Shown: one piece after another, positions 1 through 8,520 of the stretch
Position numbering within the stretch: the stretch's first letter is position 1
Layout of the letters: each line of letters begins with the position of its first letter
Program-made: the position numbers and the translations under genes
DNA from: an uncultured Lacinutrix sp.
GTDB taxonomy: Bacteria > Bacteroidota > Bacteroidia > Flavobacteriales > Flavobacteriaceae
Assembly: GCA_937129145.1 (NCBI GenBank)
Contig: CAKZMU010000105.1
Location: 1-36,323, forward strand
DNA: 36,323 nucleotides
Direction: 5' to 3'
The notes under the pieces: model-generated
Database searches by the model: none
The model's input: the letters and a program-made list of their open reading frames with translations, nothing else
What the model was told of the DNA's origin: nothing

Positions 1-90
1 AATAATTTATCTGATGGATTATACCTATTAGTAATGAAAGATTTAAGCGGAAATATTTTAGAGAATAAGCGTATTCTTGTTAATAATTAA
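1..90 (+). CDS. 3' end of a T9SS-secreted protein (partial)
   Basis: Frame 1 is open from the window edge to a TAA at 88-90 and encodes 29 residues that include G-L-Y-L-L-V and end K-R-I-L-V-N-N. A short beta-strand with Gly-Leu-Tyr followed by a basic residue and a hydrophobic end is typical of the type A C-terminal sorting domain that sends Bacteroidota proteins through the type IX secretion system. The body of the protein lies outside the window, so its function cannot be named. A good terminator follows directly. The reading frame is certain; the T9SS assignment is from pattern only. Confidence 0.6.
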   Translation, partial: NNLSDGLYLLVMKDLSGNILENKRILVNN

Positions 91-112
91 TGTTATTGGG
101 GTGATTATTTAT

Positions 113-148
113 AAAAAAACCTGAGCATAAACATGTTCGGGTTTTTTA
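113..148 (+). terminator. Rho-independent terminator
   Basis: A-rich 5' arm with CCTGAGCAT, an AAAC loop, ATGTTCGGG and a run of T's. The stem of about 15 pairs includes two G-U pairs. It ends the upstream partial gene and separates it from the small-protein/Smr pair. Confidence 0.85.
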
Positions 149-169
149 ATCTTTCTTCAAGAAATATTA

Positions 170-177
170 TACTTTTG
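170..177 (+). promoter_or_regulatory. Bacteroidota -7 promoter box (TACTTTTG)
   Basis: Matches the TAnnTTTG consensus of the Bacteroidota primary sigma factor, 27 bases before the start of the small membrane protein. No clear TTG is seen at -33, so the call rests on the -7 box and its position after a terminator. Confidence 0.5.
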
Positions 178-204
178 AAGAACTAATTTTTACTATTAAG
201 TACT

Positions 205-399
205 ATGTCCAGAATAATCAATATAATTTTAATCTTAACAGGAGGCATCATAGCAATGTATTCGCAAGCCGAAGAAAATCAAAACGTCTATATTTTAATA
301 GGTGGTATTGTAATGCTAATGACTGGTTTGTACAGATTATCTCGTGGTATTTCTGGTAAGGATGCTGACGATAGTTTTATAAAAAACGAAAAAGAATAA
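205..399 (+). CDS. small two-helix membrane protein
   Basis: A 64-residue protein with two predicted membrane segments, at about residues 4-18 and 28-45, joined by a short polar turn (QAEENQN). The tail is charged (G-K-D-A-D-D ... K-N-E-K-E) and is probably cytoplasmic. I do not recognise a named family. It is followed after a single base by the Smr-domain gene, so the two are almost certainly cotranscribed from the box at 170. Spacing, promoter and downstream linkage support a real gene; function unknown. Confidence 0.65.
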   Translation: MSRIINIILILTGGIIAMYSQAEENQNVYILIGGIVMLMTGLYRLSRGISGKDADDSFIKNEKE

Positions 400-400
400 C

Positions 401-952
401 ATGTCATTAAAAGTAGGTGATTATGTTGATGTGTTAGACGAAGACTTGTCTGGTGAAGTGATTTTTGTTAAAAAGAATCTAGTCACAATCCAAACAGAGG
501 ATGATTTTGAGTTTGAATTTGAAACAACTCAGTTAGTGAAAGTCGAAAACCCTAAATTATTAAAATCTTCCGGGTTTAACGAAGATACGTTTGAGAAAAT
601 TCATTTAGACAAGAATCCAAAGAAAAAGAAATCGACTACTGTTAAACGTAAAGAAAGAACGCAACCTGCCCTAGAAATCGATTTGCATATTCACCAATTG
701 GTCAAATCGTATAAAAGAATGACCAAACACGAGATTTTGACCTTGCAATTAGATACTGCAAAACGTCAATTAGAATTCGCCATGCGTAAACGCATACAAA
801 AAATAGTATTTATTCATGGTGTTGGCGAAGGTGTGCTAAAGCTAGAATTAGAGTATTTGTTTAAACGTTACGATAATATAAAACACTACGATGCCAATTA
901 CCAAAAGTATGGTTTGGGTGCTACCGAGGTGTATATTTATCAGAATTATTGA
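401..952 (+). CDS. Smr (MutS2 C-terminal) domain protein
   Basis: 183 residues. The N-terminal part (about 1-55, starting M-S-L-K-V-G-D-Y-V) looks like a small beta-barrel resembling the KOW-like segment that precedes Smr in MutS2. A lysine-rich linker follows at about 65-85. The C-terminal Smr domain (about 90-183) carries the family motifs E-I-D-L-H-I and F-I-H-G-V-G-E-G-V-L-K. Smr domains of MutS2 and of stand-alone proteins act as nucleases on branched DNA or on RNA at stalled ribosomes; which applies here cannot be told. There is no MutS ATPase. The stop overlaps the convergent lipoprotein gene by 7 bases. Confidence 0.85.
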   Translation: MSLKVGDYVDVLDEDLSGEVIFVKKNLVTIQTEDDFEFEFETTQLVKVENPKLLKSSGFNEDTFEKIHLDKNPKKKKSTTVKRKERTQPALEIDLHIHQLVKSYKRMTKHEILTLQLDTAKRQLEFAMRKRIQKIVFIHGVGEGVLKLELEYLFKRYDNIKHYDANYQKYGLGATEVYIYQNY

Positions 953-1848
953 CTAATAATTATTTCATCTGTATAAATTCCAAAATCAATAACATCAATA
1001 CTTAAAACCTGTAAATCGGCATTTAATATTTCAATAGCAACTGTAATAGTTCTAGAAAAACTATTGGTAATTAGGGTGTCTTGTGTGAAAGTATCAGCCA
1101 CTGCGGCATCTAAATATCGCGCTATGCTGTTTACTGAGATATCATTTCTTGGGTTTGTGTCTAGATTTTCGTCTTCATAGCGCGTCATTACGCCATCATC
1201 ATCATCGTCAATGTCTAGATAATCTGGTATAGTGTCACCATCTGTATCTTGTGCATCGTCAATATTACCATCGTTATTCACATCTGGTTTTTCATCTATA
1301 GTCAATACGTTATCGTTGTCATCATCTTGGTCTAAATAATCTGGAATACCGTCGCTATCAGTATCTTGTGCATCCGAAAAATCGCCATCGTTATTTGGGT
1401 CTGGATTTTCATCTTCGGTTGGGACACCATCATTATCGTCATCTACAAATGTGGATGTAAATTTAGCCTCAGCGCCAGATGTTGCTGGGTAATCCTTAAT
1501 AATACTCACAGAAGAGCCTGGGATTTCTTGACAAATCAACTCGTTTTCTGGGTTAGCATCATACGTTCTGTAATTAAACTTTTTGGTGCTGCCATTTATG
1601 GTTATTGTTTTTTCTTCACCATTAGTTGTAGGATTAAAAATTGTTCCTGCTTCACTCACAGGAAATAACAAGGTTAAAGACTCATAAGGGTCATCCTTAA
1701 TAGTGTATAAAACATAATTTGTGCTATTCTCATCACCACACAATGTTAGGGTTTTGTCAAATTCTAGGTCAACAGTAATAATATCCCCATCATCGCAAGA
1801 TGAGATTAAAAAACTTAGAGCTAATAAAATAAAAAACGATTTGCGCAT
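946..1848 (-). CDS. lipoprotein with thrombospondin type 3-like calcium repeats
   Basis: 300 residues. A lipoprotein signal peptide ends in L-I-S-S-C, with the lipidated Cys at residue 18. The residues after it are acidic (D-D-G-D), as in flavobacterial lipoproteins exported to the cell surface. The centre (about 135-235) holds repeated Asp/Asn loops such as D-D-D-N-D-G-V-P and D-T-D-S-D-G-I-P-D-Y-L-D, the pattern of thrombospondin type 3/OmpA-linker calcium-binding repeats. The flanking N- and C-terminal parts (including an I-T-V-A-I-E-I-L strand near the end) match no family I know. Probably an envelope protein stabilised by calcium; its partner is unknown. It overlaps the smr stop tail to tail. 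Confidence 0.8.
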   Translation of the reverse strand: MRKSFFILLALSFLISSCDDGDIITVDLEFDKTLTLCGDENSTNYVLYTIKDDPYESLTLLFPVSEAGTIFNPTTNGEEKTITINGSTKKFNYRTYDANPENELICQEIPGSSVSIIKDYPATSGAEAKFTSTFVDDDNDGVPTEDENPDPNNDGDFSDAQDTDSDGIPDYLDQDDDNDNVLTIDEKPDVNNDGNIDDAQDTDGDTIPDYLDIDDDDDGVMTRYEDENLDTNPRNDISVNSIARYLDAAVADTFTQDTLITNSFSRTITVAIEILNADLQVLSIDVIDFGIYTDEIIISQ

Positions 1849-1865
1849 TGTAATGGGTTTAAAGA

Positions 1866-1873
1866 CAAAAATA
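1866..1873 (-). promoter_or_regulatory. -7 box (TATTTTTG) of the calcium-repeat lipoprotein
   Basis: On the minus strand TATTTTTG fits TAnnTTTG and lies about 18 bases before the start codon of the lipoprotein gene. A near-match TCG lies at the -33 distance. Confidence 0.5.
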
Positions 1874-1923
1874 AGCGAATTGTATTTTAAAACGAATCAT
1901 AACGAAAATAATTTTACTTAATG

Positions 1924-1931
1924 TACTTTTG
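1924..1931 (+). promoter_or_regulatory. -7 box (TACTTTTG) of the cysteine desulfurase gene
   Basis: Fits TAnnTTTG. It lies inside the codons between the upstream ATG at 1921 and the ATG at 1951, which argues that translation starts at 1951 rather than 1921. Confidence 0.55.
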
Positions 1932-1950
1932 TTGTTCAAAAGAAACAAAC

Positions 1951-3096
1951 ATGAAGCAAGTATATTTTGATAATGCTGCCACAACCCAAATTCGTGATGA
2001 GGTAATTGATGCAATAACCACATCTTTAAAAAATAATTACGGAAATGCTTCATCTACACATAGTTTTGGTCGTTCATCTAAATCTTTAATTGAAAATATT
2101 AGAAAAGAGATAGCATCGTACTTTAATGTATCTGCTGGTGAAATTGTGTTTACATCTGGTGGTACGGAAGCCGATAATTTAGTGCTTAGAAGTGCTGTAA
2201 GGGATTTGGATGTTACGGAAATTATTACATCAAGAATTGAGCATCATGCTATTTTACATACCATTGATGAACTTATAAAAGAATATGGTATTACTGTTAT
2301 GTATGTTGATTTAGATACAAATGGAATGATAGATTATAATCATCTAGAATCCTTATTACAATCTAATAATAAACAGTTGGTGACCTTAATGCATATAAAC
2401 AATGAAATTGGGAATAAACTCGATATATCTCATGTGGCAAATTTGTGTAAGTCCAATTCAGCGTTATTTCATAGTGATATGGTTCAATCTGTTGGGCATT
2501 ACACATTAGATTTACAGGATATTCCCATTGATTTTTTAGCAGCAAGTTCACACAAGTTCCATGGTCCAAAAGGTGTAGGTTTTTGCTTTGTTAGAAAAGG
2601 CTCAGGTTTAAAACCGTTGATTTTTGGAGGCGAGCAGGAGCGAGGGTTTCGAGCTGGTACCGAAAGTGTACACAATATTGTTGGTCTTGGTGAATCATTA
2701 AAACTAGCATATGCTAATCTTGAAGAAGAAAGCGCTTATGTAAAAGACTTAAAAACGTATTTTATTTCTAAAGTTTCAAAAGAGTTACCAGATGTGGCAT
2801 TTAACGGTTGCTCTGGCGATATGGAAAACAGCACATACACTTTGGTTAATATGTGCTTACCCGTATCAGAAGAGAAATCGGCAATGCTCTTGTTTCAATT
2901 AGATTTAAAAGGTATTGCTTGCTCTAAGGGAAGTGCTTGCCAAAGTGGTGCGTCTGAAAGTTCACATGTACTTTCAGAAATTCTTAGCCCTGAAGAGTTG
3001 AAAAAACCATCCGTTCGTTTTTCTTTCAGTATTTATAATACTAAAGAGGAAATAGATTATTTAATCGACGTATTGAAAGAATTGCTTTCAAGTTAA
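1951..3096 (+). CDS. cysteine desulfurase (NifS/IscS-type, class V aminotransferase)
   Basis: PLP enzyme that takes sulfur from cysteine, giving alanine and an enzyme persulfide for Fe-S clusters and tRNA thiolation. From the ATG at 1951 it has 381 residues, a normal length. It opens with the family start Y-F-D-N-A-A-T-T. The PLP lysine is K202 in S-S-H-K-F-H-G-P-K-G, and the persulfide cysteine is C330 in G-S-A-C-Q-S-G-A. The frame also extends to an ATG at 1921, but that start sits on the promoter box and would add ten residues not expected in the family. The G-S-A-C loop points to the IscS/NifS group rather than SufS. No iscU or other Fe-S gene is adjacent. Confidence 0.93.
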   Translation: MKQVYFDNAATTQIRDEVIDAITTSLKNNYGNASSTHSFGRSSKSLIENIRKEIASYFNVSAGEIVFTSGGTEADNLVLRSAVRDLDVTEIITSRIEHHAILHTIDELIKEYGITVMYVDLDTNGMIDYNHLESLLQSNNKQLVTLMHINNEIGNKLDISHVANLCKSNSALFHSDMVQSVGHYTLDLQDIPIDFLAASSHKFHGPKGVGFCFVRKGSGLKPLIFGGEQERGFRAGTESVHNIVGLGESLKLAYANLEEESAYVKDLKTYFISKVSKELPDVAFNGCSGDMENSTYTLVNMCLPVSEEKSAMLLFQLDLKGIACSKGSACQSGASESSHVLSEILSPEELKKPSVRFSFSIYNTKEEIDYLIDVLKELLSS

Positions 3097-3103
3097 CATT
3101 GCT

Positions 3104-6100
3104 TTAATTATCATTTTTATAACCTTTAGGGCGTTTAGACCTTATTGGTGCTGCTGGTTCTGGCTTTAATTTAAACTCATTATTTTTTAATTGCTTCATA
3201 GCTTCTTCAACGGCACGTTCTAGTTGTGGGTCTCTTCCTTGAACGACTAGTTTTGGATGTTGGATAACTTCAATATCTGGAGCAATTCCTTCGCCTTCAA
3301 CTGCCCAATTGCCATCAACATCATAAAAACCACCACGAGGTGCAACCATGCTTCCACCATCAATAAAAGGAGGTGTGTCCCAAGTTCCAACTAATCCTCC
3401 CCAAGTTCTTGTGCCTACCAGCGTTCCTAATTTTGCTTCTTTAAACATATACGGTAACAAGTCGCCTCCAGAACCAGCGCGTTCATTTATAATCATCACT
3501 TTTGGTCCCCAAATTCCAGCCATAGGAGTGGTCCATGGTCTGTTACTTTCTGTTTTACTATTAAAGTAACCAAATAGTTTACGATTCATAATGTCTATCA
3601 TATAATCGGCAGCCGAACCACCACCATTGTTGCGTTCGTCAATAATTGCGCCTTTTTTATCCTGTTGTGAAAAGTAATACCTATTAAACGAAGTAAAGCC
3701 GCCATTACTAGTATTTGGCACATAGACATAGGCTAATTTTCCGTTGGAGAGCTCGTCAACTTTACGTCTATTACCTTCAACCCAATCCAAATGGCGTAAG
3801 TTACGTTCACTACGCACAGGTTTAATTAAAATGGTTTGTGCACCGCTCATCGTTGGTTTGCTATTGATGGTGATATTAATTTCACGACCAGCAGTTTGCT
3901 CTAGTAATTGGTACGGATTTGTTTTAGTAGTTAACGGTTGTCCATTAATAGCTAATATATAATCACCTTTGTTAATATTGGTACCTGGTTGTGCTAATGG
4001 TGCTTCAGTTCCTGGATTCCAACGTTCGCCATTATATATTTTTGTAATTTGATAGTATCCATTAGCTGCTTTTAAATCGGCACCTAATAAACCAACTGGG
4101 ACAAAATCAACATCAGGCATATCGCCTCCACGCACGTACGAATGACCAATGGCTACTTCGCCACTCATAATATCTACAACATAGTTTAAATCGGTTCTAT
4201 GGCGTACATGGTTTATCCAAGGTGAATACCAAGCATACACATCGTCCCAAGGTGCGCCATGAACATTATCGACATATAAAAAATCGCGCATAAAACGCCA
4301 ACCTTCTTTAAAAATTTGGTGGTATTCTTCTTTTGGGTTCACCTTTATTTTTAGATTGGTATTGAGTTTTCCTTTGTCAAAATTGGCTTTTCCTTTGGTT
4401 TGAACTATGGTCCATTGTCCTCTTTTATTAATCAATGCTGAGTTTCTGTCTTCAGAAATAACTATTTGTGAAACGCCATTTGCAAAATCGCTTGCTTTAT
4501 CCTTTTTGGTATCATAATCATGGATTTTCACACCATTTGCTCCATCAATAGCTTCGGAAACAAACAGATGTCCTGTTGGAGCTTTACTTAAACCTACATA
4601 GTTTCCACTTGAAAGGCTAAGAGCAACGGCTCTATCAAATAAGCCATTTGTATCAATGCTAACTGTAATACCTGATGCTTTATCCTCTTTTTTATCTTTA
4701 GCTTCTTTCTTTTCTAAAACCTCTTCATCTGTTTTAATATGATTAGGAGCCTTATCGTTTGCGTTTAAAACAACAGCGTATAAGTTACGTGTTGTTTGTG
4801 GGTCGTAAGAACTCATATCTAGCCAACCTGTGGCTAATCCGTAATTTGTGCTGGCTAAGGTGTATAAGTATTTTCCTGAAGCATCCCAAACGGGGCTTAT
4901 GGCATCTGCAATGGGGTCTGTAATTGCTACAATTTTTTTTGTATCAACATTGTAGGCGTAAATAGATTTAAAGCTACTGTTATTTTGTTTAGCGTAAGCA
5001 ATCCACTTACTATCTGGAGACCATACAGGATTCATTGAGCGATTTGGATGCGCATAACCTTCCGTGTCTGCTTTAATGGCTTTTTTAGAATCTAAATCTA
5101 TAACCCAAATATTGAAATCGGTGTCTGTATATGCCAAATATTTTCCATCTGGAGACCAATCTGGCATGAAGTAAAAAGTATTATTAGGCAATTTTATATA
5201 ATTTTGATTTTGCCCATCTTGGTCTGCAATAACCAATTGATATTCTCCACTTTTATCTGAAAACCAAGTGATTTTATCTCCTTTAGGTGACCAAATTGGT
5301 GCTCTATCAGCAATTCCGGACGAGTTGGTTAGGTTTCTCCAGGTACCATTTTCTTTTGGAACTGTAAAAATATCACCACGATGCTCAAAAATGGCGCGTT
5401 TTCCGTTAGGTGAAATATTTGGGTTTGACAATTGTCTGCCAGTTACATTTTCCCAGCGAGTACGCGAGAAGTTTAAATCGGCTTTCACTTCAATGTTTAG
5501 CGTTTTTATTGTTCCGTTTGAAGGGTTGAGCGTATGTAATAAACCACCTTGTTCATACACAATCATATCGTCACTAGCATCTAAACTCTTGGTGTCAAAC
5601 TTTTTATGAAAGGTGAGTTGTTTTTCAGCTTTAGTTTTAGGATTGAATGACCATATATTGCTCGTATAATCACGTTCCGAAATATAATAAACAATACCAT
5701 TTAACCACACAGGATGGAGGTGACGTTCCCTATCGGGTTGAGGAGTTGTTATGAGTTCTTTAGTTTTTAAATCGACAACCCAAATTGGCATTGCTTGTCC
5801 ACCACGATAGTTTCGCCATTCTTCATCCCAACCAGTAATAGGTGTATAAGCCACATGTTTTCCATCGGAAGACATTTCGCCATAAGCTGCACGAGGAATA
5901 TCCAAAGCTATTGGCAATTCGCCGTTTGTTGAAACAGTAAAAAACTTACTAGTTTGAGTGGGTCTGCCTTCTCGATTGGAACGAAACAAAACATCACCGT
6001 TTGGTGTCCAACCTTGCACAAAATCTCCAGCAGAATGATACGTAAGACGTTTTGGTTCGCCACCGCTACTAGGAATTACAAACACGTCGCTATTACCATC

Positions 6101-6337
6101 GTATTGAGCGGTAAAAGCTATCCATTTGCCATCATTTGAGAAATGCGGATTCGATTCGTAGCCATCATCACTTGTTAATCTAATAGCTATGCCACCATTT
6201 ATTGAGGCTTTCCAGAGGTCGTTTGCATAGACAAAGACGACATCATTTTCATGAATTGTAGGTTGACGTAATAATTTGGTTTGTGCTGAAGCCATAATGG
6301 AAAACACTCCCAAAAAAGCAAGGATAAATCGTTTCAT
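3104..6337 (-). CDS. tricorn protease-like S41 peptidase with beta-propeller and PDZ
   Basis: 1077 residues, typical for tricorn homologues. A signal peptide ends A-S-A-Q at about 19, so the protein is exported to the periplasm or beyond. Residues about 25-520 form WD40/PD40-type propeller blades (repeats like W-S-P-D-G-K-Y-L-A-Y). A charged lysine-rich segment lies at about 535-555. A tricorn core follows at 675-735, a PDZ domain at about 740-840 (L-A-I-N-G-Q-P-L), and the S41 peptidase at 850-1030. Candidate catalytic residues are H732 (G-H-S-Y), S956 (A-G-S-G-G-D) and a glutamate in V-E-G-E-G near 1014-1016. Likely degrades oligopeptides. The Ser that precedes the His in archaeal tricorn appears to be Gly here. 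Confidence 0.92.
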   Translation of the reverse strand: MKRFILAFLGVFSIMASAQTKLLRQPTIHENDVVFVYANDLWKASINGGIAIRLTSDDGYESNPHFSNDGKWIAFTAQYDGNSDVFVIPSSGGEPKRLTYHSAGDFVQGWTPNGDVLFRSNREGRPTQTSKFFTVSTNGELPIALDIPRAAYGEMSSDGKHVAYTPITGWDEEWRNYRGGQAMPIWVVDLKTKELITTPQPDRERHLHPVWLNGIVYYISERDYTSNIWSFNPKTKAEKQLTFHKKFDTKSLDASDDMIVYEQGGLLHTLNPSNGTIKTLNIEVKADLNFSRTRWENVTGRQLSNPNISPNGKRAIFEHRGDIFTVPKENGTWRNLTNSSGIADRAPIWSPKGDKITWFSDKSGEYQLVIADQDGQNQNYIKLPNNTFYFMPDWSPDGKYLAYTDTDFNIWVIDLDSKKAIKADTEGYAHPNRSMNPVWSPDSKWIAYAKQNNSSFKSIYAYNVDTKKIVAITDPIADAISPVWDASGKYLYTLASTNYGLATGWLDMSSYDPQTTRNLYAVVLNANDKAPNHIKTDEEVLEKKEAKDKKEDKASGITVSIDTNGLFDRAVALSLSSGNYVGLSKAPTGHLFVSEAIDGANGVKIHDYDTKKDKASDFANGVSQIVISEDRNSALINKRGQWTIVQTKGKANFDKGKLNTNLKIKVNPKEEYHQIFKEGWRFMRDFLYVDNVHGAPWDDVYAWYSPWINHVRHRTDLNYVVDIMSGEVAIGHSYVRGGDMPDVDFVPVGLLGADLKAANGYYQITKIYNGERWNPGTEAPLAQPGTNINKGDYILAINGQPLTTKTNPYQLLEQTAGREINITINSKPTMSGAQTILIKPVRSERNLRHLDWVEGNRRKVDELSNGKLAYVYVPNTSNGGFTSFNRYYFSQQDKKGAIIDERNNGGGSAADYMIDIMNRKLFGYFNSKTESNRPWTTPMAGIWGPKVMIINERAGSGGDLLPYMFKEAKLGTLVGTRTWGGLVGTWDTPPFIDGGSMVAPRGGFYDVDGNWAVEGEGIAPDIEVIQHPKLVVQGRDPQLERAVEEAMKQLKNNEFKLKPEPAAPIRSKRPKGYKNDN

Positions 6338-6459
6338 ATCGTGGTTGGTTATTTAACAGAAGTTAATTTGAACCTAAAGATACAAAAATGTTGAAAGTAA
6401 ATATGCAGTAATTTTTAGGGTAGAGTAGTAAGTGGAATATAGGGTATAGCTGTAAAGAC

Positions 6460-7173
6460 TTATCTAGTCGTTTTAATATGGTTTATCTCAAACCCAAAAA
6501 ACAATATTTTATGAAAGGTTGGGAGTTGTGCACCAGTTGAAGTGGTTGTCCAATCACTCCATGAGGCTTCAAGACCATCCATGGGTAAAATATCTGTCCA
6601 CATTTTAAATTTTGTAGGTTTTCCAGTAGCATCCAAAAACCATAAATAAGAATCTCCTGGTGTAGTGCCACCTTGTGTGTAGGTAACTAACAAAACATCT
6701 TTTCCATCTCTTTTTACGAGACTGCGTTTTACACCATCATCATAGACTTTATATGGTGCTGCAATCCAAAAGGAGTCGTTATTAAAGTAATTTAAGGCTG
6801 TTTCTACTAATTGGTCTTTCTGTTCGCCAATAATATTAAAACTGTGTACTGAAGCTTTACTACGCTCAGGATAATTTAAGTGTAAATCTACCTTGTATTC
6901 TTTCCAACGGACTGTGCATAAATTGTTGGCCTTATCCCATTCGTAACGACGTTTGTTTTGGTAAGTCCACTCTATATAATCTGTTTTTTGGTAGGCTTCA
7001 TAATCCAAAACATCTAACATCTTATCGGCTAAGGCATCTGCAGCTTTACCTTCAATGCCAACAGGCACATCTTCGCTGTACTTAAAATAAATGTAACCCA
7101 TAAAAAGTAAGGTTGGTAAGGTGAAGAACACTACCAAGCCAGCAATAATTTTTAGGATCTTTTTTAACTTCAT
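6460..7173 (-). CDS. membrane-anchored protein of unknown function
   Basis: 237 residues. One N-terminal membrane helix (about 9-30) is followed by a soluble domain, probably periplasmic. The domain has many tryptophans and aromatic residues (E-W-T-Y-Q-N-K-R-R-Y-E-W, F-K-M-W-T-D) and a motif G-G-T-T-P-G-D-S-Y-L-W-F-L-D. This pattern of beta strands recalls flavobacterial proteins related in fold to outer-membrane lipoprotein sorting proteins, but I cannot place it with confidence. Its start codon directly abuts the stop codon of the AlkD-like gene, so the two are cotranscribed and perhaps translationally coupled. No link in function with DNA repair is evident. Confidence 0.75.
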   Translation of the reverse strand: MKLKKILKIIAGLVVFFTLPTLLFMGYIYFKYSEDVPVGIEGKAADALADKMLDVLDYEAYQKTDYIEWTYQNKRRYEWDKANNLCTVRWKEYKVDLHLNYPERSKASVHSFNIIGEQKDQLVETALNYFNNDSFWIAAPYKVYDDGVKRSLVKRDGKDVLLVTYTQGGTTPGDSYLWFLDATGKPTKFKMWTDILPMDGLEASWSDWTTTSTGAQLPTFHKILFFGFEINHIKTTR

Positions 7174-7839
7174 TTATATAATGTTTCTTATAGCTTCTTT
7201 GTGACTTAAAGGCTTTAAATTGGTTGAATTTACAAAATTTAATACGGATTGAGGGTCTGTTTTTCCATATTCCCTAAGTGCCCAACCAATAGCTTTTTGT
7301 ATAAAAAATTCGTTAGATTCCTTATGTGCCATACATTGTTTAAACAATAATTCTTCATTGGTATTGTGCTTATAACCCAACTGAAAAATAATAGTACTCC
7401 TATTTAGCCACATATTATCTACGTTTGAAAACTTAGTTATGGTTTTTTCGATCATATTTGGATACATAGTCAAATAATTGCCTAAAATCCATTTTGCAAT
7501 AAAATCGACCGTATCCCACCATGAATTTTCAGTAATTAATTGTTCAATTAAAATAATATCGCTTTCAATATATTTTTTTCTGAGATATTTATCAAAAATC
7601 TCATTGGATGTTAAGTGAAATTCTCTCTGTGGCAGTTTATATAATTGAAAAGCGAGCTCACGAACCTCTGTAGTAACCTCTTCTTTGTTGTTTTCTATGG
7701 CTTGTTTTAACAAAGCTCTACGTTCTTTGGTTTTAATACCAAAATACACGAATTTACCTCTTACATAATCGTGCATGTACGAGGCTTTTTTAGTGTTGGC
7801 ATTTTCAGTAAATAACGTTGTAAGTTCGTCTATAAACAT
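7174..7839 (-). CDS. AlkD-like DNA alkylation repair protein
   Basis: 221 residues, the usual size of the family. AlkD is an all-helical HEAT-like-repeat DNA glycosylase that removes bulky or positively charged N3- and N7-alkylpurines without base flipping. Matching segments are the N-terminal helix with Y-M-H-D-Y-V-R-G-K-F-V-Y-F-G-I-K, and W-W-D-T-V-D-F-I-A, which holds the tryptophan and aspartate used at the AlkD lesion-binding surface. A basic helix R-E-Y-G-K-T-D-P lies near the C-terminus. It lies five bases after the ACP phosphodiesterase-like gene and directly before the unknown membrane protein, in a three-gene minus-strand operon. Confidence 0.88.
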   Translation of the reverse strand: MFIDELTTLFTENANTKKASYMHDYVRGKFVYFGIKTKERRALLKQAIENNKEEVTTEVRELAFQLYKLPQREFHLTSNEIFDKYLRKKYIESDIILIEQLITENSWWDTVDFIAKWILGNYLTMYPNMIEKTITKFSNVDNMWLNRSTIIFQLGYKHNTNEELLFKQCMAHKESNEFFIQKAIGWALREYGKTDPQSVLNFVNSTNLKPLSHKEAIRNII

Positions 7840-7844
7840 AGTAC

Positions 7845-8447
7845 TTATAATGTTTTTTGAGCAGATAAATACTCTAATTTTTCTTTGGAAAAAGCAATTA
7901 GTTCTTCAAAAAAGGAGGTAAATTCCACTTCAAATTCTTTGTAAAACTCTTCAAGCTCATTCACAGCCAAATTCATTTGCGACCTGTTGTGTGTTCTTCG
8001 GTTCATACCCTCTAAAACCTTAGCGATACCTTCTACTGAAGCATAACTCAACAACCAATTATTAGTAATCATGTAAGGCATCATTTTTTGAATACGTGAT
8101 GGCAAAATATCAAAATGTGCTTCTAACGAATCATAAAAATGGTCGACATATTTGTCTAACGGAACATCACAATAGTTATCCCAATTTTTGGCTAAAAAGT
8201 GGTCGTAGAGAATATCTACAATTACACCAGAATAATGGCTATATTTTTTATGCAATCGTTTGGTGCTTTTTCGTACTGTTGGATGTGCATCGGTATAGGT
8301 GTCAATTTCTCTATGGAGTAAAATACCAATTCGTAGTTCTCTGTCGTATTTCCGATAATCTTTTGCTTTTATACCATCAGCCATAAAATTGCCAATGGTT
8401 ACCAAATCGCTGTCGCCAGAAAGATAAATATGTGCTAAAAAATTCAT
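7845..8447 (-). CDS. acyl carrier protein phosphodiesterase family protein (AcpH-like)
   Basis: 200 residues. It begins M-N-F-L-A-H-I-Y-L-S-G and contains G-N-F-M-A-D, H-R-E-I-D-T-Y-T-D-A-H and D-I-L-Y-D-H-F-L-A-K, the histidine/aspartate metal-binding pattern of the ACP phosphodiesterase (DUF479) family. In E. coli AcpH removes the 4'-phosphopantetheine arm from ACP. It is the first gene of the operon with the AlkD-like and unknown membrane proteins and is transcribed away from glmM across a 73-base gap. The family is clear; the exact substrate in Bacteroidota is not proven. Confidence 0.87.
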   Translation of the reverse strand: MNFLAHIYLSGDSDLVTIGNFMADGIKAKDYRKYDRELRIGILLHREIDTYTDAHPTVRKSTKRLHKKYSHYSGVIVDILYDHFLAKNWDNYCDVPLDKYVDHFYDSLEAHFDILPSRIQKMMPYMITNNWLLSYASVEGIAKVLEGMNRRTHNRSQMNLAVNELEEFYKEFEVEFTSFFEELIAFSKEKLEYLSAQKTL

Positions 8448-8493
8448 TGGTCGAATTTACAAATTCGTAACGAAGAATACGGTTTTGAAATAT

Positions 8494-8501
8494 TATATTT
8501 G
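8494..8501 (+). promoter_or_regulatory. -7 box (TATATTTG) of glmM
   Basis: Fits TAnnTTTG, 19 bases before the chosen glmM ATG at 8521. It lies inside the longer TTG-initiated reading frame that begins at 8485, which argues against that start. Confidence 0.55.
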
Positions 8502-8520
8502 TTCAAAATATAAAAGATAT

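Noticed and set aside
1366..1668. Plus-strand open frame of 100 codons opposite the calcium-repeat lipoprotein
   Set aside because: An antisense shadow of the Asp-rich repeats; rich in Cys, Trp and Ile with no promoter or homology sign.
1921..1950. Ten-residue N-terminal extension of the cysteine desulfurase
   Set aside because: Its ATG overlaps the promoter box and the residues do not fit the family; the ATG at 1951 is better.
8485..8520. TTG-initiated N-terminal extension of glmM
   Set aside because: The -7 box TATATTTG lies in it and the family starts near M-T-L-I-K-S-I-S-G-I-R-G.
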